Program-made: the position numbers and the translations under genes | In this document: positions 49,439-58,359 of the stretch, in pieces | Numbering within the stretch: the first letter of the stretch is position 1 | Layout: each line of letters opens with the position of its first letter | Origin: Halomonas halocynthiae DSM 14573 | GTDB lineage: Bacteria; Pseudomonadota; Gammaproteobacteria; Pseudomonadales; Halomonadaceae | Assembly (NCBI RefSeq): GCF_000425725.1 | Contig: NZ_AUDZ01000013.1 | Span: forward strand, 186,001 to 250,000 | DNA: 64,000 nucleotides | Reading direction: 5' to 3' | Notes under the pieces: generated by a model | Database searches by the model: none | The model's input: the letters and a program-made list of their open reading frames with translations, nothing else | Told to the model about the DNA's origin: nothing

Positions 49439-49497
49439 GCCTAGCGCCAAAGCGCCCCAGCTCGCTTCAGCGTGTTCTGCTGACTGGCCTTATTATG
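49439..49497 (-). repeat. attC: Degenerate attC-like site between GNAT and SDR genes
   Basis: 59 bp. Minus-strand R'-like GCTAGGC (49445-49439) has one mismatch to GTTRRRY; the R'' end (CATAATA) is decayed. The interior shares GAGCTGG and CGCTTTGGCG with the better site at 50594-50653, which argues that it is the same type of element, perhaps no longer active. Confidence 0.55.
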
Positions 49498-49981
49498 CGT
49501 GTAGCCATTTATACATTACCAAGGCATCTACGTAGCCTTGTGTCGGATGGTTAAATGCTTTTGGCAAACGACCAACGATGTCGAAGCCTAGCTTGCCCCA
49601 TAGGCGAGCAGCACCTTCATTGCTTGATGCAACAAAATTGAATTGCATGGCTTTGTAGCCCAGCTCCACTGCTATTTTTTGAGAATGCTCACACATGGAT
49701 GTAGCTAGACCTTTGCCCCTTGCCAGTGAAGAAACCATATACCCACAATTACAAACATGCTTACCAGGGCCGGCTTGATTGGTTTTTAAGTAATACGTAC
49801 CTAATATTCTGCCATCTTCCTCAAATACATAGGTCTTGCGTGGTGCCTCTAACCAGATTTTTTCAGCCTGTTCTTTGGTGGTATTCGTTTCGTATGCATA
49901 TGTTTCACCGGCCAGAATTATTTCATGGAATATTGGCCATATCGAATCCCAGTCTTCTTTTATTGCTTCTCTAATATTCAC
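49493..49981 (-). CDS. GNAT-family N-acetyltransferase
   Basis: 162 residues from a GTG start at 49981. Fold signatures: N-terminal IREAIKEDWDSIWPIF, acetyl-CoA loop ARGKGLATSM (R/Q-x-x-G-x-G/A), NEGAARLWGKLGF, and a final VDALVMYKWL strand, close to phosphinothricin/amino-acid acetyltransferase-type proteins. Cassette-borne acetyltransferases often modify antibiotics, but no substrate can be inferred here. Flanked by attC-like sites on both sides, giving a cassette of about 580 bp. Confidence 0.85.
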   Translation of the reverse strand: MNIREAIKEDWDSIWPIFHEIILAGETYAYETNTTKEQAEKIWLEAPRKTYVFEEDGRILGTYYLKTNQAGPGKHVCNCGYMVSSLARGKGLATSMCEHSQKIAVELGYKAMQFNFVASSNEGAARLWGKLGFDIVGRLPKAFNHPTQGYVDALVMYKWLHA

Positions 49982-50030
49982 TGCTTTTTCTCTTTAGTAA
50001 CTCTGAGATTAAGGTATGATAAACGTTGCC

Positions 50031-50092
50031 GCTTAACCTAAAATTACTGTGCCGTAAACATGAAAGCCAAACATAATTCAAAAATGTTAAGC
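50031..50092 (-). repeat. attC: attC-like site between PNPOx-like and GNAT genes
   Basis: 62 bp. Minus-strand R'' GCTTAAC (50092-50086) and R' GTTAAGC (50037-50031) are exact matches to the core consensus and exact complements of each other. Interior pairing is weaker than in the 44553 site. Spacing to neighbours (about 560-580 bp cassettes) is typical. Confidence 0.65.
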
Positions 50093-50126
50093 GTTATAAA
50101 TCATTCTTAAATGCTTCTTTGTGCAA

Positions 50127-50588
50127 CTATTTTTTCTGGACGTTGTATGTCAATAAAGCGCCCTTTACCTGGCTTTCCGGGGTGGTTTTTGGGAATAAAA
50201 AATAACTTGGCGCTAGAATTTTCGATGATGACTTTACTGTAATTTCAAAAATGCTATTTATTGGAAAGTTTTCGCCCGCAAGCTCTGCCAAAATAGATAG
50301 ATAACCAGTCCACTCAGTATCACTGGAAGTAACTACCCGCGCAGAGCCTTTTACTTTGAAACCTCGTTGCTCAAAAATATCGATAAATGATACGCATACT
50401 TGTGGGTTGCTTCGAATATTCCGCTCACTTTCTGGTGACGCTATATTGGCGATGAGCATGTGGTCTTCATTTAAGAACTGAAAAATCTCTTTTGGTGAGA
50501 CATTGGGGGTTGCATCAAGATCACTCGTTGCTAGCCAACAAAGAACACTTTTTTCCGAATAATCTATCATTTTCATAGTGAACGCCAT
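50127..50588 (-). CDS. Pyridoxamine-5'-phosphate-oxidase-fold (split-barrel) protein
   Basis: 153 residues. Seen: LCWLATSDLDATPNVSPKEI, ERNIRSNPQVCVSFID and a GFKVKGSARVV strand, which match the small PNPOx-like flavin-binding split-barrel family. ATG 50588 lies only 6 bp from the integron core at 50594-50600 and has no SD; ATG 50576 is an alternative. Probably a flavoprotein of unknown reaction. Own cassette. Confidence 0.75.
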   Translation of the reverse strand: MAFTMKMIDYSEKSVLCWLATSDLDATPNVSPKEIFQFLNEDHMLIANIASPESERNIRSNPQVCVSFIDIFEQRGFKVKGSARVVTSSDTEWTGYLSILAELAGENFPINSIFEITVKSSSKILAPSYFLFPKTTPESQVKGALLTYNVQKK

Positions 50589-50593
50589 TTATT

Positions 50594-50653
50594 GTATAAC
50601 GCCAAAGCGTACCAGCTCACTTTAGCCTTTCCGCGTGACGCGATTGGTTAAGT
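50594..50653 (-). repeat. attC: attC-like site between hypothetical and PNPOx-like genes
   Basis: 60 bp. Minus-strand R'' ACTTAAC (50653-50647) includes the TAA stop of the upstream gene, a usual feature of cassettes; R' is GTTATAC (50600-50594). The two outer arms pair (AAC-CAA-CGCGT opposite AACGCCAAAGCGT) with extra unpaired bases, as in folded attC sites. Length equals a classical 59-base element. Confidence 0.75.
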
Positions 50654-51118
50654 GTTGTACGGCTCACGACTTAGTGCCTCGCACTCCGTGAGCGTTCCGG
50701 ACCGTTCATGTTCAACCACCATGTTGGTGCTGCTTCTTGAGATCACAGTTAACGTCGCCTCTTCGGGGCTTATTGGCGCATTGAAAAATTCTAAAATCTC
50801 GTTAGTGTATCCATCTCCGAAATGTCCAGTTATGTCGAAATCCTTCACTACATTGAACACATGCCCGTCGAGGTAAAACTGGTTACCCTGCACTTTGGCC
50901 ACGCCTTCTCCTTCATATGAGAACTGGGCAAACACCTCGTTTTCATTTATGTGGCTATAAATTATTTTGCTTGAAGAAACATACGAAAGATCATTGTCGT
51001 ATTTAATATCGCTAATGAATTTTTCTCTTACATTTTGCTGAGGATACTCATATTCATAGGAGCAGCTCCAATGGCCATCACCAAATATGGAAATTCCCAC
51101 GATGAGAAACTCAAACAT
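50648..51118 (-). CDS. Hypothetical protein, possibly exported (cassette gene)
   Basis: 156 residues, no family recognised. The first 14 residues are hydrophobic (MFEFLIVGISIFG) and may be a short signal peptide; the rest is beta-rich and acidic, with EVFAQFSYEGEGVAKV and ATLTVISRSSTNMVV strands, and a Cys pair far apart (about 19 and 147). SD AGGAG precedes the ATG. Its stop lies in the attC core. First gene of the visible array if transcription runs from higher to lower coordinates. Confidence 0.7.
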   Translation of the reverse strand: MFEFLIVGISIFGDGHWSCSYEYEYPQQNVREKFISDIKYDNDLSYVSSSKIIYSHINENEVFAQFSYEGEGVAKVQGNQFYLDGHVFNVVKDFDITGHFGDGYTNEILEFFNAPISPEEATLTVISRSSTNMVVEHERSGTLTECEALSREPYNT

Positions 51119-51566
51119 CTCAGCATCTCCTGAACCTAACAGGTAGTAGGTAGCACGCTCGTTTATTCACTTGAATGCGCGTGCCTTCCATAATGTTATT
51201 TTGCCTATACGTTGGCTCGACAGCTGTTTGACATATACATAAATTACCATGGCTCTGTTTGAGAACATAAGTCGCTAGGCGTGTTGCATTATACGTCGCA
51301 GGCGTTTGCTGTTGTTTCAGCCTTTCCTATAAGCATTAGCTTAATTTAGCATTGTTGGTCGATGAATCCCAAGCGGCGAAAGGCGTTGTTGGTAAATATC
51401 TTCCAAGCGTAATGGCCTGTGCTTGTTGCTGCTGTGAAGTCGCTATCGGGTGGTTAGTCAGCGCTGGTGAGGTGCCTGGTTTTGTCGGGTTGTGCATATG
51501 TCATGCCCCTGTCATGCCGTTGGCGCAGGCTATTGAGCCGTTGCTACTTGGCCTTTGGAGGATGTC
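51119..51566. other. 448-bp gap at the upstream end of the cassette cluster
   Basis: No supported gene. Contains an integron core-like GTTAGGT on the minus strand (51140-51134; exact to GTTRRRY) 16 bp before the hypothetical gene, without a matching R'' nearby, as expected for a truncated attC or an attI remnant. A sequence GTCGCAGGCGT at about 51295 recurs at about 48621. No integron integrase is found here or in the next 8 kb. Confidence 0.5.
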
Positions 51567-52280
51567 ATGCGTTTCGCCTTGTTTGACCTTGATGACACAC
51601 TGCCGGATGGCGACTGTAGTGCGCTTTGGAATAACTGGATGGTCGAGCGTGGTTGGGTCACGTCGCCTGGCGAGTTCCTGGCACGCACGCAGTCAATGAA
51701 TGCGGCCTATCACGCAGGCCGGCTCAGGCTGGAAGATTACTTAGCCCTGACCCTTGCGCCCTTGGCTGGGCGGGAGGTGGATGAGGTAAGTAAAGAGGTG
51801 GCGACTTTTGTCTCGGCGAGGATTGTACCGCGGCTATTTCCCCAGGGGCGTGAGTTACTGGCTCGACACCAGCAGCAAGGAGACAGGCTGTTACTCATCT
51901 CCGCTTCATCGCGTCACCTAGTTGGGCCAGTCGCCGAAGCGCTCGGCATTGACGATGTCATTTCTGTTGATCTGGTAAGTGAAAATGGCCGATTTACCGG
52001 CGAGACTCGCGGCGAACTTTCGTACCGCGCTGGTAAAGTGGCTAGGTTGAATGCGTGGTTAGCTGAACAGAATATGATAGCCAGTCATGTAAGCTTTTAT
52101 TCTGACTCTCAAAATGATCTGCCGCTGCTTAGCCGAGTCGACCGAGCCATCACGGTAAACCCTGACCCAGTGTTGGCTGAAGTGGCCCGTGTTGAGGGGT
52201 GGCCATGCCTGCAGTGGCGTGGCAATAAAGCCGCGGGTTTTGATCAAGCCGCTAACGGCTACTTTACTATCGTCACCTAG
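51567..52280 (+). CDS. HAD-IB family phosphatase
   Basis: 237 residues from ATG 51567, preceded by GGAGGA. Nucleophile motif FDLDDTLPDGD, motif II LLISASS, and motif III-IV FYSDSQNDLPLL. Resembles the SerB-like HAD-IB group (TIGR01490-type), whose members act on phosphoserine-like or phospholipid-derived small phosphates; substrate is uncertain. Lies outside the attC array, on the opposite strand. Confidence 0.85.
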   Translation: MRFALFDLDDTLPDGDCSALWNNWMVERGWVTSPGEFLARTQSMNAAYHAGRLRLEDYLALTLAPLAGREVDEVSKEVATFVSARIVPRLFPQGRELLARHQQQGDRLLLISASSRHLVGPVAEALGIDDVISVDLVSENGRFTGETRGELSYRAGKVARLNAWLAEQNMIASHVSFYSDSQNDLPLLSRVDRAITVNPDPVLAEVARVEGWPCLQWRGNKAAGFDQAANGYFTIVT

Positions 52281-52350
52281 CTGTAATGCGCTTGTCTTCA
52301 ATCGCCTTTTTACTACGCCTGATTGTTAACTCAATGTAACAGGAGTAGAA

Positions 52351-53709
52351 ATGAAGCGAATATCTCGCGCCGTGCTGTTGGCCACTCTTGGCTTGAGCGG
52401 TGTCATTCAAGCGGAAGAGAAATCGTATACCGCCACGTTGGTTGGCCATGCCTGGATACCCGCGCTGTCACTGCTTACCCCGCCCGCTGATGCGCCTCAA
52501 GATGCCTGGTTAAGCGGTAAGTTTATTGACGCCACGCGCAACCAGGTTCCTATGAGCCGGTATGGCAACACCGGTGCCTTACACGGTAACCGCAGCACCG
52601 AGCTGGCTACGCCGTTTATTGGCCAACCACTGCAAGGGTTGTCAGGCTTTGCGATGGAGCAAGACGCAGATGGTGCCTTTTACGTGCTGACTGATAACGG
52701 CTTTGGCTCTAAAGCTAACAGCCCAGATGCCATGTTGTTTTTCCACCGCATGGCACCGAACTTCGATACCGGCCAAGTTGACGTTAAAGAGACAATTTAT
52801 TTACGCGACCCAGGCGCCAAAATACCTTTCCGTATTGCTTACGAAGGTACTGAGTCTCGCTACTTAACTGGTGCCGATTTCGACCCCGAAAGTATTCAGT
52901 TGGTGAATGATGAAATTTGGATTGGTGAAGAATTTGGTCCTTACCTGATTCGCGCTGGGCTAGACGGCACAATACGAGCGGTATATCCCACGCAGTTGAA
53001 CGGTGCCACGCTGAAAAGCCCGGATAACCCCAGCATCAGTGCGCTGGCTAATGTGGGTAGCGATTGGCAGGTTCCCCGCTCAGGCGGCTTTGAAGGGTTG
53101 GCACTACAGCCTGAAACGGGGCTGTTATGGGCGATGCTGGAGAAGCCCTTGCTTGATGCCAATGGTGAGCCAGATGGCCGTGACTTGAACGTTATGGCCT
53201 TCGACCCCGTTGCAGGTGAATGGACCGGAGAACATTTTCGTTTTCCGCTGGCTGATGGAGCCACCGCCATTGGCGACTTTAACTTTATTGACCGCGACCG
53301 TGCCTTAGTAATAGAGCGTGACAACGGTGAAGGAGACCCCAGCTTGGCTTGCCAGGGCGACGCCCGGCCCGATTGTTTTCCGCACCCGGCCAAGCATAAG
53401 CGAGTGGTGTTGATTGACACTTCCACGCTGGATGAAAATGGCCGAGTAGCTCGCTTAGGCTACGTTGATCTGATGGCAATTGCCGACCCTGACGATAAAA
53501 GCCGACTCGATACTCAGGCGAATCGCGATTTGAGTGCGCAGTTCACCTTCCCGTTTTTTACTATTGAAAACGTAGTGAAGGTAGACGACAGGCATATCAT
53601 GGTGGCGAATGATAATAACCTGCCAGGCTCCACGGGCCGACAGCTAGATGCGGCGGCCGATAATGAGTTCATTCTGCTTGATGTTGCTGATTTTCTGAAC
53701 GCTCGATAG
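52351..53709 (+). CDS. Secreted esterase-like activity of phytase family protein
   Basis: 452 residues with a signal peptide (MKRISRAVLLATLGLSGVIQA). Beta-propeller-like: LQGLSGFAMEQDADGAFYVLTDNGFG, GADFDPESIQLVNDEIWIGEEFGPYLI, GGFEGLALQPETGLLWAMLEKP and DRDRALVIERDNGEGD, matching the phytase-like esterase domain (PF13449-type). Acidic residue clusters suggest calcium binding. Convergent with ugpC. Periplasmic phosphoester or phosphodiester hydrolysis next to a glycerophosphoryl importer is plausible but inferred. Confidence 0.78.
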   Translation: MKRISRAVLLATLGLSGVIQAEEKSYTATLVGHAWIPALSLLTPPADAPQDAWLSGKFIDATRNQVPMSRYGNTGALHGNRSTELATPFIGQPLQGLSGFAMEQDADGAFYVLTDNGFGSKANSPDAMLFFHRMAPNFDTGQVDVKETIYLRDPGAKIPFRIAYEGTESRYLTGADFDPESIQLVNDEIWIGEEFGPYLIRAGLDGTIRAVYPTQLNGATLKSPDNPSISALANVGSDWQVPRSGGFEGLALQPETGLLWAMLEKPLLDANGEPDGRDLNVMAFDPVAGEWTGEHFRFPLADGATAIGDFNFIDRDRALVIERDNGEGDPSLACQGDARPDCFPHPAKHKRVVLIDTSTLDENGRVARLGYVDLMAIADPDDKSRLDTQANRDLSAQFTFPFFTIENVVKVDDRHIMVANDNNLPGSTGRQLDAAADNEFILLDVADFLNAR

Positions 53710-53718
53710 CTTGAGCTG

Positions 53719-53755
53719 AGCTGGGGCTGCCTAGTGCGAGGCGGTGGCCCCAGCT
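53719..53755. terminator. Hairpin between convergent phytase-like and ugpC genes
   Basis: AGCTGGGGC/GCCCCAGCT (53719-53727, 53747-53755) with a nested GCCT/AGGC stem in the loop. T content after it is low in both directions, so efficiency is uncertain. Confidence 0.6.
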
Positions 53756-53765
53756 TCTTAGAGGT

Positions 53766-54818
53766 TTAATCGGTGCGTTTTCCGGTGCGGCTATCAAAAG
53801 GGTGAAGCGCTTCATGGGCAACATATACGCGGAGCATTTCGCCTTCATGTTGCGGTGGTTGCCCGTTGGTGCGAATAACCGCTGGTTGCTCACTGTTTGC
53901 GAGGCGTATATATAAGTGGCTTTCGGAACCTGCGGCTTCAAACAGCTCTAGGGTTGCCTCAATGGTTAAGTGAGGTGACTCAGGAGGGGACAGACAGATA
54001 GCGTCAGGGCGGATTCCGAGAGTGTCGGTCGGGGCGGGAAGGTTGAGGGAAAGGTTTTTATTATCAATGTCTTGAATATACTTCAATGGCACCATGTTCA
54101 TTGCAGGAGAGCCGATAAATCCAGCAACAAACATGGTGGCTGGGCGGGAATAAATTTCCATTGGCGTACCGACTTGTTCGATTTTTCCAGCATTCAGTAC
54201 CACTAAGCGATCGCCAAGCGTCATGGCTTCAAGTTGATCGTGGGTGACATACAGGCTAGTGGTTTTTAGGCGGCGCTGTAGTTTTTTGATTTCCACCCGC
54301 ATTTGAACACGTAGCTTAGCGTCAAGGTTTGAGAGGGGTTCATCGAACAGAAACACTTTTGGGTCGCGTACCAGTGCGCGGCCCATGGCCACACGTTGGC
54401 GTTGGCCACCAGAGAGCCGGCGTGGTTTGCGCTCTAGGAAATCGTCTATTTCAAGAATTTTGGCGGCATTGTGTACGCGTTTTTTAATCTCTTCTTTTTT
54501 GAAGCCGCGGTTTTTTAGCCCGTAAGCGAGGTTGTTATATACCGTCATGTGGGGGTAAAGCGCATAGTTCTGAAATACCATGGCGATATCGCGTTCAGCA
54601 GGCTCCAGTGTATTCACCACTTGGTGGCCGATTTTTAGTGTGCCCTGGGTGATGGTTTCAAGCCCGGCAACCATGCGTAAAAGCGTTGATTTTCCGCACC
54701 CTGACGGGCCGACTAGCACAACAAGCTCGCCATCCTGAATAGTTAGGTCGATGCCTTGTACAGCGTGTACATCGCCTGAATAGGTTTTTTTAAGGCCTTC
54801 CAACGTAATGCTAGCCAT
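53766..54818 (-). CDS. ugpC: sn-glycerol-3-phosphate ABC transporter ATPase
   Basis: 350 residues. Walker [11 protein letters not shown]-loop, [16 protein letters not shown] signature, Walker [16 protein letters not shown]-loop VTHDQ; C-terminal TOBE-type regulatory domain (about 240-350). MalK/UgpC subfamily; assignment to Ugp rests on the order ugpB-A-E-C. ugpQ (phosphodiesterase) is not present; the phytase-like gene takes its place downstream. Confidence 0.9.
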   Translation of the reverse strand: MASITLEGLKKTYSGDVHAVQGIDLTIQDGELVVLVGPSGCGKSTLLRMVAGLETITQGTLKIGHQVVNTLEPAERDIAMVFQNYALYPHMTVYNNLAYGLKNRGFKKEEIKKRVHNAAKILEIDDFLERKPRRLSGGQRQRVAMGRALVRDPKVFLFDEPLSNLDAKLRVQMRVEIKKLQRRLKTTSLYVTHDQLEAMTLGDRLVVLNAGKIEQVGTPMEIYSRPATMFVAGFIGSPAMNMVPLKYIQDIDNKNLSLNLPAPTDTLGIRPDAICLSPPESPHLTIEATLELFEAAGSESHLYIRLANSEQPAVIRTNGQPPQHEGEMLRVYVAHEALHPFDSRTGKRTD

Positions 54819-54819
54819 C

Positions 54820-55668
54820 TTATTTCTCCGTTTCGGTTAGGCCTTTTACAAAGAGTCGCTGCATGAAAAGCACCACAAGTACAGGGGGAAGCATAGCGAG
54901 CGTTACGGTCGCCATGATCAGGTTCCACGCTGGCTCCCTGTCAGCGGTAGCCATCAGGCGCTTTATTCCCATTACGATGGTGTAAAACCCTTCCTCGGTG
55001 GTGACAAGCAGTGGCCAGAGGTACTGAACCCAGCCATAGATGAACATGATCACAAATAGCGCCGAGATATTCGTGACAGAAACCGGGATGAGAATGTCAC
55101 GAAAGAATTTCATCGGGCCGGCGCCGTCCATGCGGCTGGCTTCCATTAGCTCGTCGGGAACGGTCATGAAGAACTGTCGAAACAAAAAGGTTGCGGTTGC
55201 TGAGGCAATTAAAGGAAGGGTCAAGCCGGCATAAGAATTTAGCATTCCTAGATTGGCCACGACCTCATAGGTGGGGATGATCCGCACCTCAACGGGCAAC
55301 ATAAGTGTGATAAAAATGATCCAAAAAGCCAGGATTCGGAAAGGAAACCGGAAATACACAATGGCAAAGGCAGAAAGAATAGAAATAAATATTTTCCCAA
55401 AGGCAACAATAAGCGCCATAACCAGGGAGTTGCCTAGCATTAGCCATACCGGTGGGGTGCCGCCAATATCCAAGCCTGATTTGAGCATTGTTGAGTAGGA
55501 CTCAATCAGGTTGTCCCCAGGTAACAGTGGCATGACGCCACGGACAAAAGCGTCAGGTTCATGTGTAGAGGCAATAAAAGCCACATAAACAGGAAAGGCG
55601 ACAACGATGACCCCGGTTATCAGAACCAGGTGTGTCATGAAGTCGAGAAACGGCCTATTTTCCACCAT
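54820..55668 (-). CDS. ugpE: sn-glycerol-3-phosphate ABC transporter permease UgpE
   Basis: 282 residues, about six transmembrane helices (first at [19 protein letters not shown]). Coupling EAA loop [20 protein letters not shown] near residue 175. SD AAGGA. Two bases separate its stop from the ugpC start. Confidence 0.9.
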   Translation of the reverse strand: MVENRPFLDFMTHLVLITGVIVVAFPVYVAFIASTHEPDAFVRGVMPLLPGDNLIESYSTMLKSGLDIGGTPPVWLMLGNSLVMALIVAFGKIFISILSAFAIVYFRFPFRILAFWIIFITLMLPVEVRIIPTYEVVANLGMLNSYAGLTLPLIASATATFLFRQFFMTVPDELMEASRMDGAGPMKFFRDILIPVSVTNISALFVIMFIYGWVQYLWPLLVTTEEGFYTIVMGIKRLMATADREPAWNLIMATVTLAMLPPVLVVLFMQRLFVKGLTETEK

Positions 55669-55687
55669 GAGAAGATCCTTGTAATGC

Positions 55688-56572
55688 TCAGTAGTTTACC
55701 CGACGCTCCACAAAGCGAAATTGTATAAACGTTAATAGGAGAACAATGCCCATTAGCATGACGGATTGAGCCGATGATGAGCCGATATTAAGGCCAACAA
55801 CACCGTCGTTATATATTTTGTAGACAAGAGTCATTGTTGCTTGGTTTGGCCCGCCCTTTGTGGTTGCATCAATCACCCCAAACGTGTCGAACATCACATA
55901 GTTTATGTTGATGATAATTAGGAAAAATGTTGTGGGTGAGAGTAAAGGGAAAACAATGCTCCAGAACCTTTTAAATGGCTTTGCTCCGTCAATTGCGGCA
56001 GCCTCTATCAAGGGCTGAGGAATAGACTGAAGGCCGGCTAAGAAAAATAAAAAGTTATACGATACCTGTTTCCAAGCGGCAGCTATTGTTATCAGAATCA
56101 TCGCTTGAGTGCCTGATACACGGTGATTCCAGTTGATGTTGAACCAGTCAAGAAGGTGGGGGATCAGCCCAATTGTTGGGTTGAATAAAAACCACCAGAG
56201 CACCCCGGCAACCACTGGCGCAACTGCGTATGGCCAGACCAAGAGAGTGGTATAAAATTTAGACGTGCGTAATACACGGTTAACACACACTGCTAGGAGT
56301 AAGGCTATTCCCATAGAAAGTAATGTAACAGACACAGAAAAAACGGCGGTTCTTCCTAGTGCATTTAAATACGTTATGTCTGCGAGTATTTGCGCATAAT
56401 TTTCTAGCCCTATAAACGTTGTTTTGAATCCGAAGGGGTCTGTGCGTTCAACGCTAGATTTTACGGCTTGGCTAGCAGGCCATATGAAAAATACCAGTGT
56501 AATGATTAGCTGAGGTGCTAATAAAAGATAAGGTAGCCATCGGTTCTGGTAAGTAGACCGTTTGGTCTGCAT
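55688..56572 (-). CDS. ugpA: sn-glycerol-3-phosphate ABC transporter permease UgpA
   Basis: 294 residues, six predicted transmembrane helices; N-terminal YLLLAPQLIITLVFFIWPA and the EAA loop EAAAIDGAKPFKRFWSI near 195. Partner of UgpE. 169 bp upstream, after ugpB, a hairpin may separate expression of the binding protein from the membrane parts. Confidence 0.9.
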   Translation of the reverse strand: MQTKRSTYQNRWLPYLLLAPQLIITLVFFIWPASQAVKSSVERTDPFGFKTTFIGLENYAQILADITYLNALGRTAVFSVSVTLLSMGIALLLAVCVNRVLRTSKFYTTLLVWPYAVAPVVAGVLWWFLFNPTIGLIPHLLDWFNINWNHRVSGTQAMILITIAAAWKQVSYNFLFFLAGLQSIPQPLIEAAAIDGAKPFKRFWSIVFPLLSPTTFFLIIININYVMFDTFGVIDATTKGGPNQATMTLVYKIYNDGVVGLNIGSSSAQSVMLMGIVLLLTFIQFRFVERRVNY

Positions 56573-56694
56573 GGGGTCATCCTTTCTTACGGAAACAATG
56601 AGCTAGATAGCTGACGGCAGCGACGTTCGGCGAAAGGCCGATAGGTGGGTGCCCGTATGCTGCGGTAGCGTTAAAATCAACGAGGAGTTGCAGA

Positions 56695-56720
56695 AGCCCC
56701 AGCCTGTATAAGCTGGGGCT
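56695..56720 (-). terminator. Intercistronic hairpin after ugpB
   Basis: Stem AGCCCCAGC/GCTGGGGCT (56695-56703, 56712-56720), 8-nt loop, weak T content. In transporter operons such hairpins often protect the binding-protein mRNA or partly end transcription. Confidence 0.6.
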
Positions 56721-56741
56721 GTGCGATGAGCGCTTAGTGCA

Positions 56742-58070
56742 TTATTGGTTGGCTTTTTCGAATTCGCGAAGAATTTTATTGCCACGCTCAGCGGCATCAT
56801 CAAGCGCTTCTTGCCCTGTTTTGCTGCCCGAAAGTACGGCTTGAAGCTCTTCGTCTAACACCATGCGCACCTGGGGGTAGTTACCAAAGCGTAAACCCTT
56901 CGAGTTAGCCGTTGGCTCGTTAAGGTTAATTTGCTTAATGGCGATATCTGTCCCAGGGTTTTCGTCGTAGTAGCCTTGCTCTTGGCTAAGTTCAAAGGCT
57001 TTCATGGTAATGGGTAAGTAACCAGTGCCCTGGTGCCATTCTGCTTGAACTTCGGGTAATGAGAGGTAGTCAAGAAATTTCGCGACGCCTTCATATTCGC
57101 TATCATCATGGCCTGATAGCACCCATAGGGTGGCACCACCGATAATAGAGTTTTGCGGTGCGCCATCGACATCGCTGTAAACAGGTAGCATGCCAAAGCC
57201 AACGTCAAAGTCGGTATTTGCCATGACATTAGCGCGCGATGCAGAGGAGTTCATGTACATAGCACAATTGCTGGAATTGAAGGCCGGTGCTGCATCGGAC
57301 CCTTCAGCGGGACCGCCATACATAAAGATGTCGCTATCGCTCCATTCTTTTAGCTGGTCCCAAAAACGTGCTTGTTGCTCACCGTTGAAGCTGTACTCAG
57401 TGTCTAGGCCGCCAAAGCCATTTTCCAGCGTGCCAAATGGCTGGTTATGTAACGCTGAAAAGTTTTCTAAACCCACCCAAGTGGCGGCATAACCCATCGT
57501 GAAACCGCATGAAGCAGCACCAGAATCAAGAATTTTTTGGCTCATTTCTCCCATTTCCTGCCATGTTGATGGCGGGGTTTCGGGATCAAGTCCGGCGGCT
57601 TCAAAAATAGCTTTGTTGTAATAAAGGATGGGTGTTGACGAGTTAAATGGCATAGAAAGCATATTGCCATTGGTGTCAGTGTAATATCCTGTTACTACCG
57701 GAAGATAGGCTGACGGATCAAAATTATTTCCGTGGTCTTCCATTAGTTGGTAGACGGGATAAACAGCACCTTCGGCTGCCATCATCGTACCCGTGCCTAC
57801 CTCGTAGACTTGAACAATATGAGGCTGCTCACCTGCGCGGAACGCGGCAATGGTGTTGACCATGGATTCTTCATATTCTCCACGGTAAGACGGCACAACG
57901 ACGAACTCATCCTGAGAGTTACTGAACTCCTCAGCAATGGTGCTTAAGCGCTCGCCTAGCTCACCACCCATAGAGTGCCACCAGGTAATTTCAGTTGCTG
58001 AGTGAGCCGATAAGCTAAGGCTTGCTGCCGCGATACCCGCTGAAACAGTGCGTAATGTGAAACAAGACAT
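56742..58070 (-). CDS. ugpB: sn-glycerol-3-phosphate ABC transporter substrate-binding protein
   Basis: 442 residues, periplasmic. Signal peptide to SAHSA (about 25), then TEITWWHSMGGELGERL, the UgpB-type start of the mature protein; family segments FNSSTPILYYNK, EGAVYPVYQLMEDHG and GGATLWVLSGHDD. SD AAGGAGT precedes the ATG. First gene of ugpBAEC; a likely Pho box precedes it. Confidence 0.92.
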   Translation of the reverse strand: MSCFTLRTVSAGIAAASLSLSAHSATEITWWHSMGGELGERLSTIAEEFSNSQDEFVVVPSYRGEYEESMVNTIAAFRAGEQPHIVQVYEVGTGTMMAAEGAVYPVYQLMEDHGNNFDPSAYLPVVTGYYTDTNGNMLSMPFNSSTPILYYNKAIFEAAGLDPETPPSTWQEMGEMSQKILDSGAASCGFTMGYAATWVGLENFSALHNQPFGTLENGFGGLDTEYSFNGEQQARFWDQLKEWSDSDIFMYGGPAEGSDAAPAFNSSNCAMYMNSSASRANVMANTDFDVGFGMLPVYSDVDGAPQNSIIGGATLWVLSGHDDSEYEGVAKFLDYLSLPEVQAEWHQGTGYLPITMKAFELSQEQGYYDENPGTDIAIKQINLNEPTANSKGLRFGNYPQVRMVLDEELQAVLSGSKTGQEALDDAAERGNKILREFEKANQ

Positions 58071-58141
58071 AAAAAACTCCTTATAGACCCGAACCCAGTC
58101 AGAAAATGAAATATGATTGCTGAGGTTATTGAGCGCACTAA

Positions 58142-58186
58142 ACTATAGATAATATAAGTGACGCTTTGATGAAGGCGGGATGAAGG
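58142..58186 (-). promoter_or_regulatory. Predicted Pho box and -10 of the ugpBAEC promoter
   Basis: Minus strand has three PhoB-type half repeats at 11-bp spacing: CCTTCAT (58186-58180), CCTTCAT (58175-58169) and GCGTCAC (58164-58158), each about 5/7 to CTGTCAT/CTGTCAC. A -10 TATAGT (58147-58142) follows about 10 bp after the last one with no -35, the standard layout of PhoB-activated promoters. Known from E. coli: ugpB is in the Pho regulon. Confidence 0.65.
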
Positions 58187-58288
58187 GGCGATAAGACGCC
58201 TGAATGTCATAGGTGTGGTGCTCTTCTGGCCTTATATATCTTTCTCGTTCGGTGTGATTGGCATCTAGGCGTAAAACTCAAGCTAAAC

Positions 58289-58330
58289 AGCCGCCGCTTG
58301 CTTCGCTGGAGAGCGTTGAAAACGGCGGCT
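58289..58330 (-). terminator. Hairpin after the Fe-alcohol dehydrogenase gene
   Basis: AGCCGCCG (58289-58296) and CGGCGGCT (58323-58330) with a 26-nt loop, 30 bp past the stop codon. T content on the minus side is modest (GTTTAGC). Lies in the 289-bp gap before ugpB, which otherwise holds the Pho promoter. Confidence 0.55.
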
Positions 58331-58359
58331 TTTGGTTAGGCTGTTGAGGTTACGTTACG

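Noticed and set aside
51352..51699. Plus-strand frame upstream of the HAD-IB gene
   Set aside because: Overlaps the HAD-IB coding sequence in another frame; the HAD start has a strong SD and family motifs.
51119..52280. Integron integrase or attI next to the array
   Set aside because: The only gene in the expected position is a HAD phosphatase; no tyrosine-recombinase motifs found.
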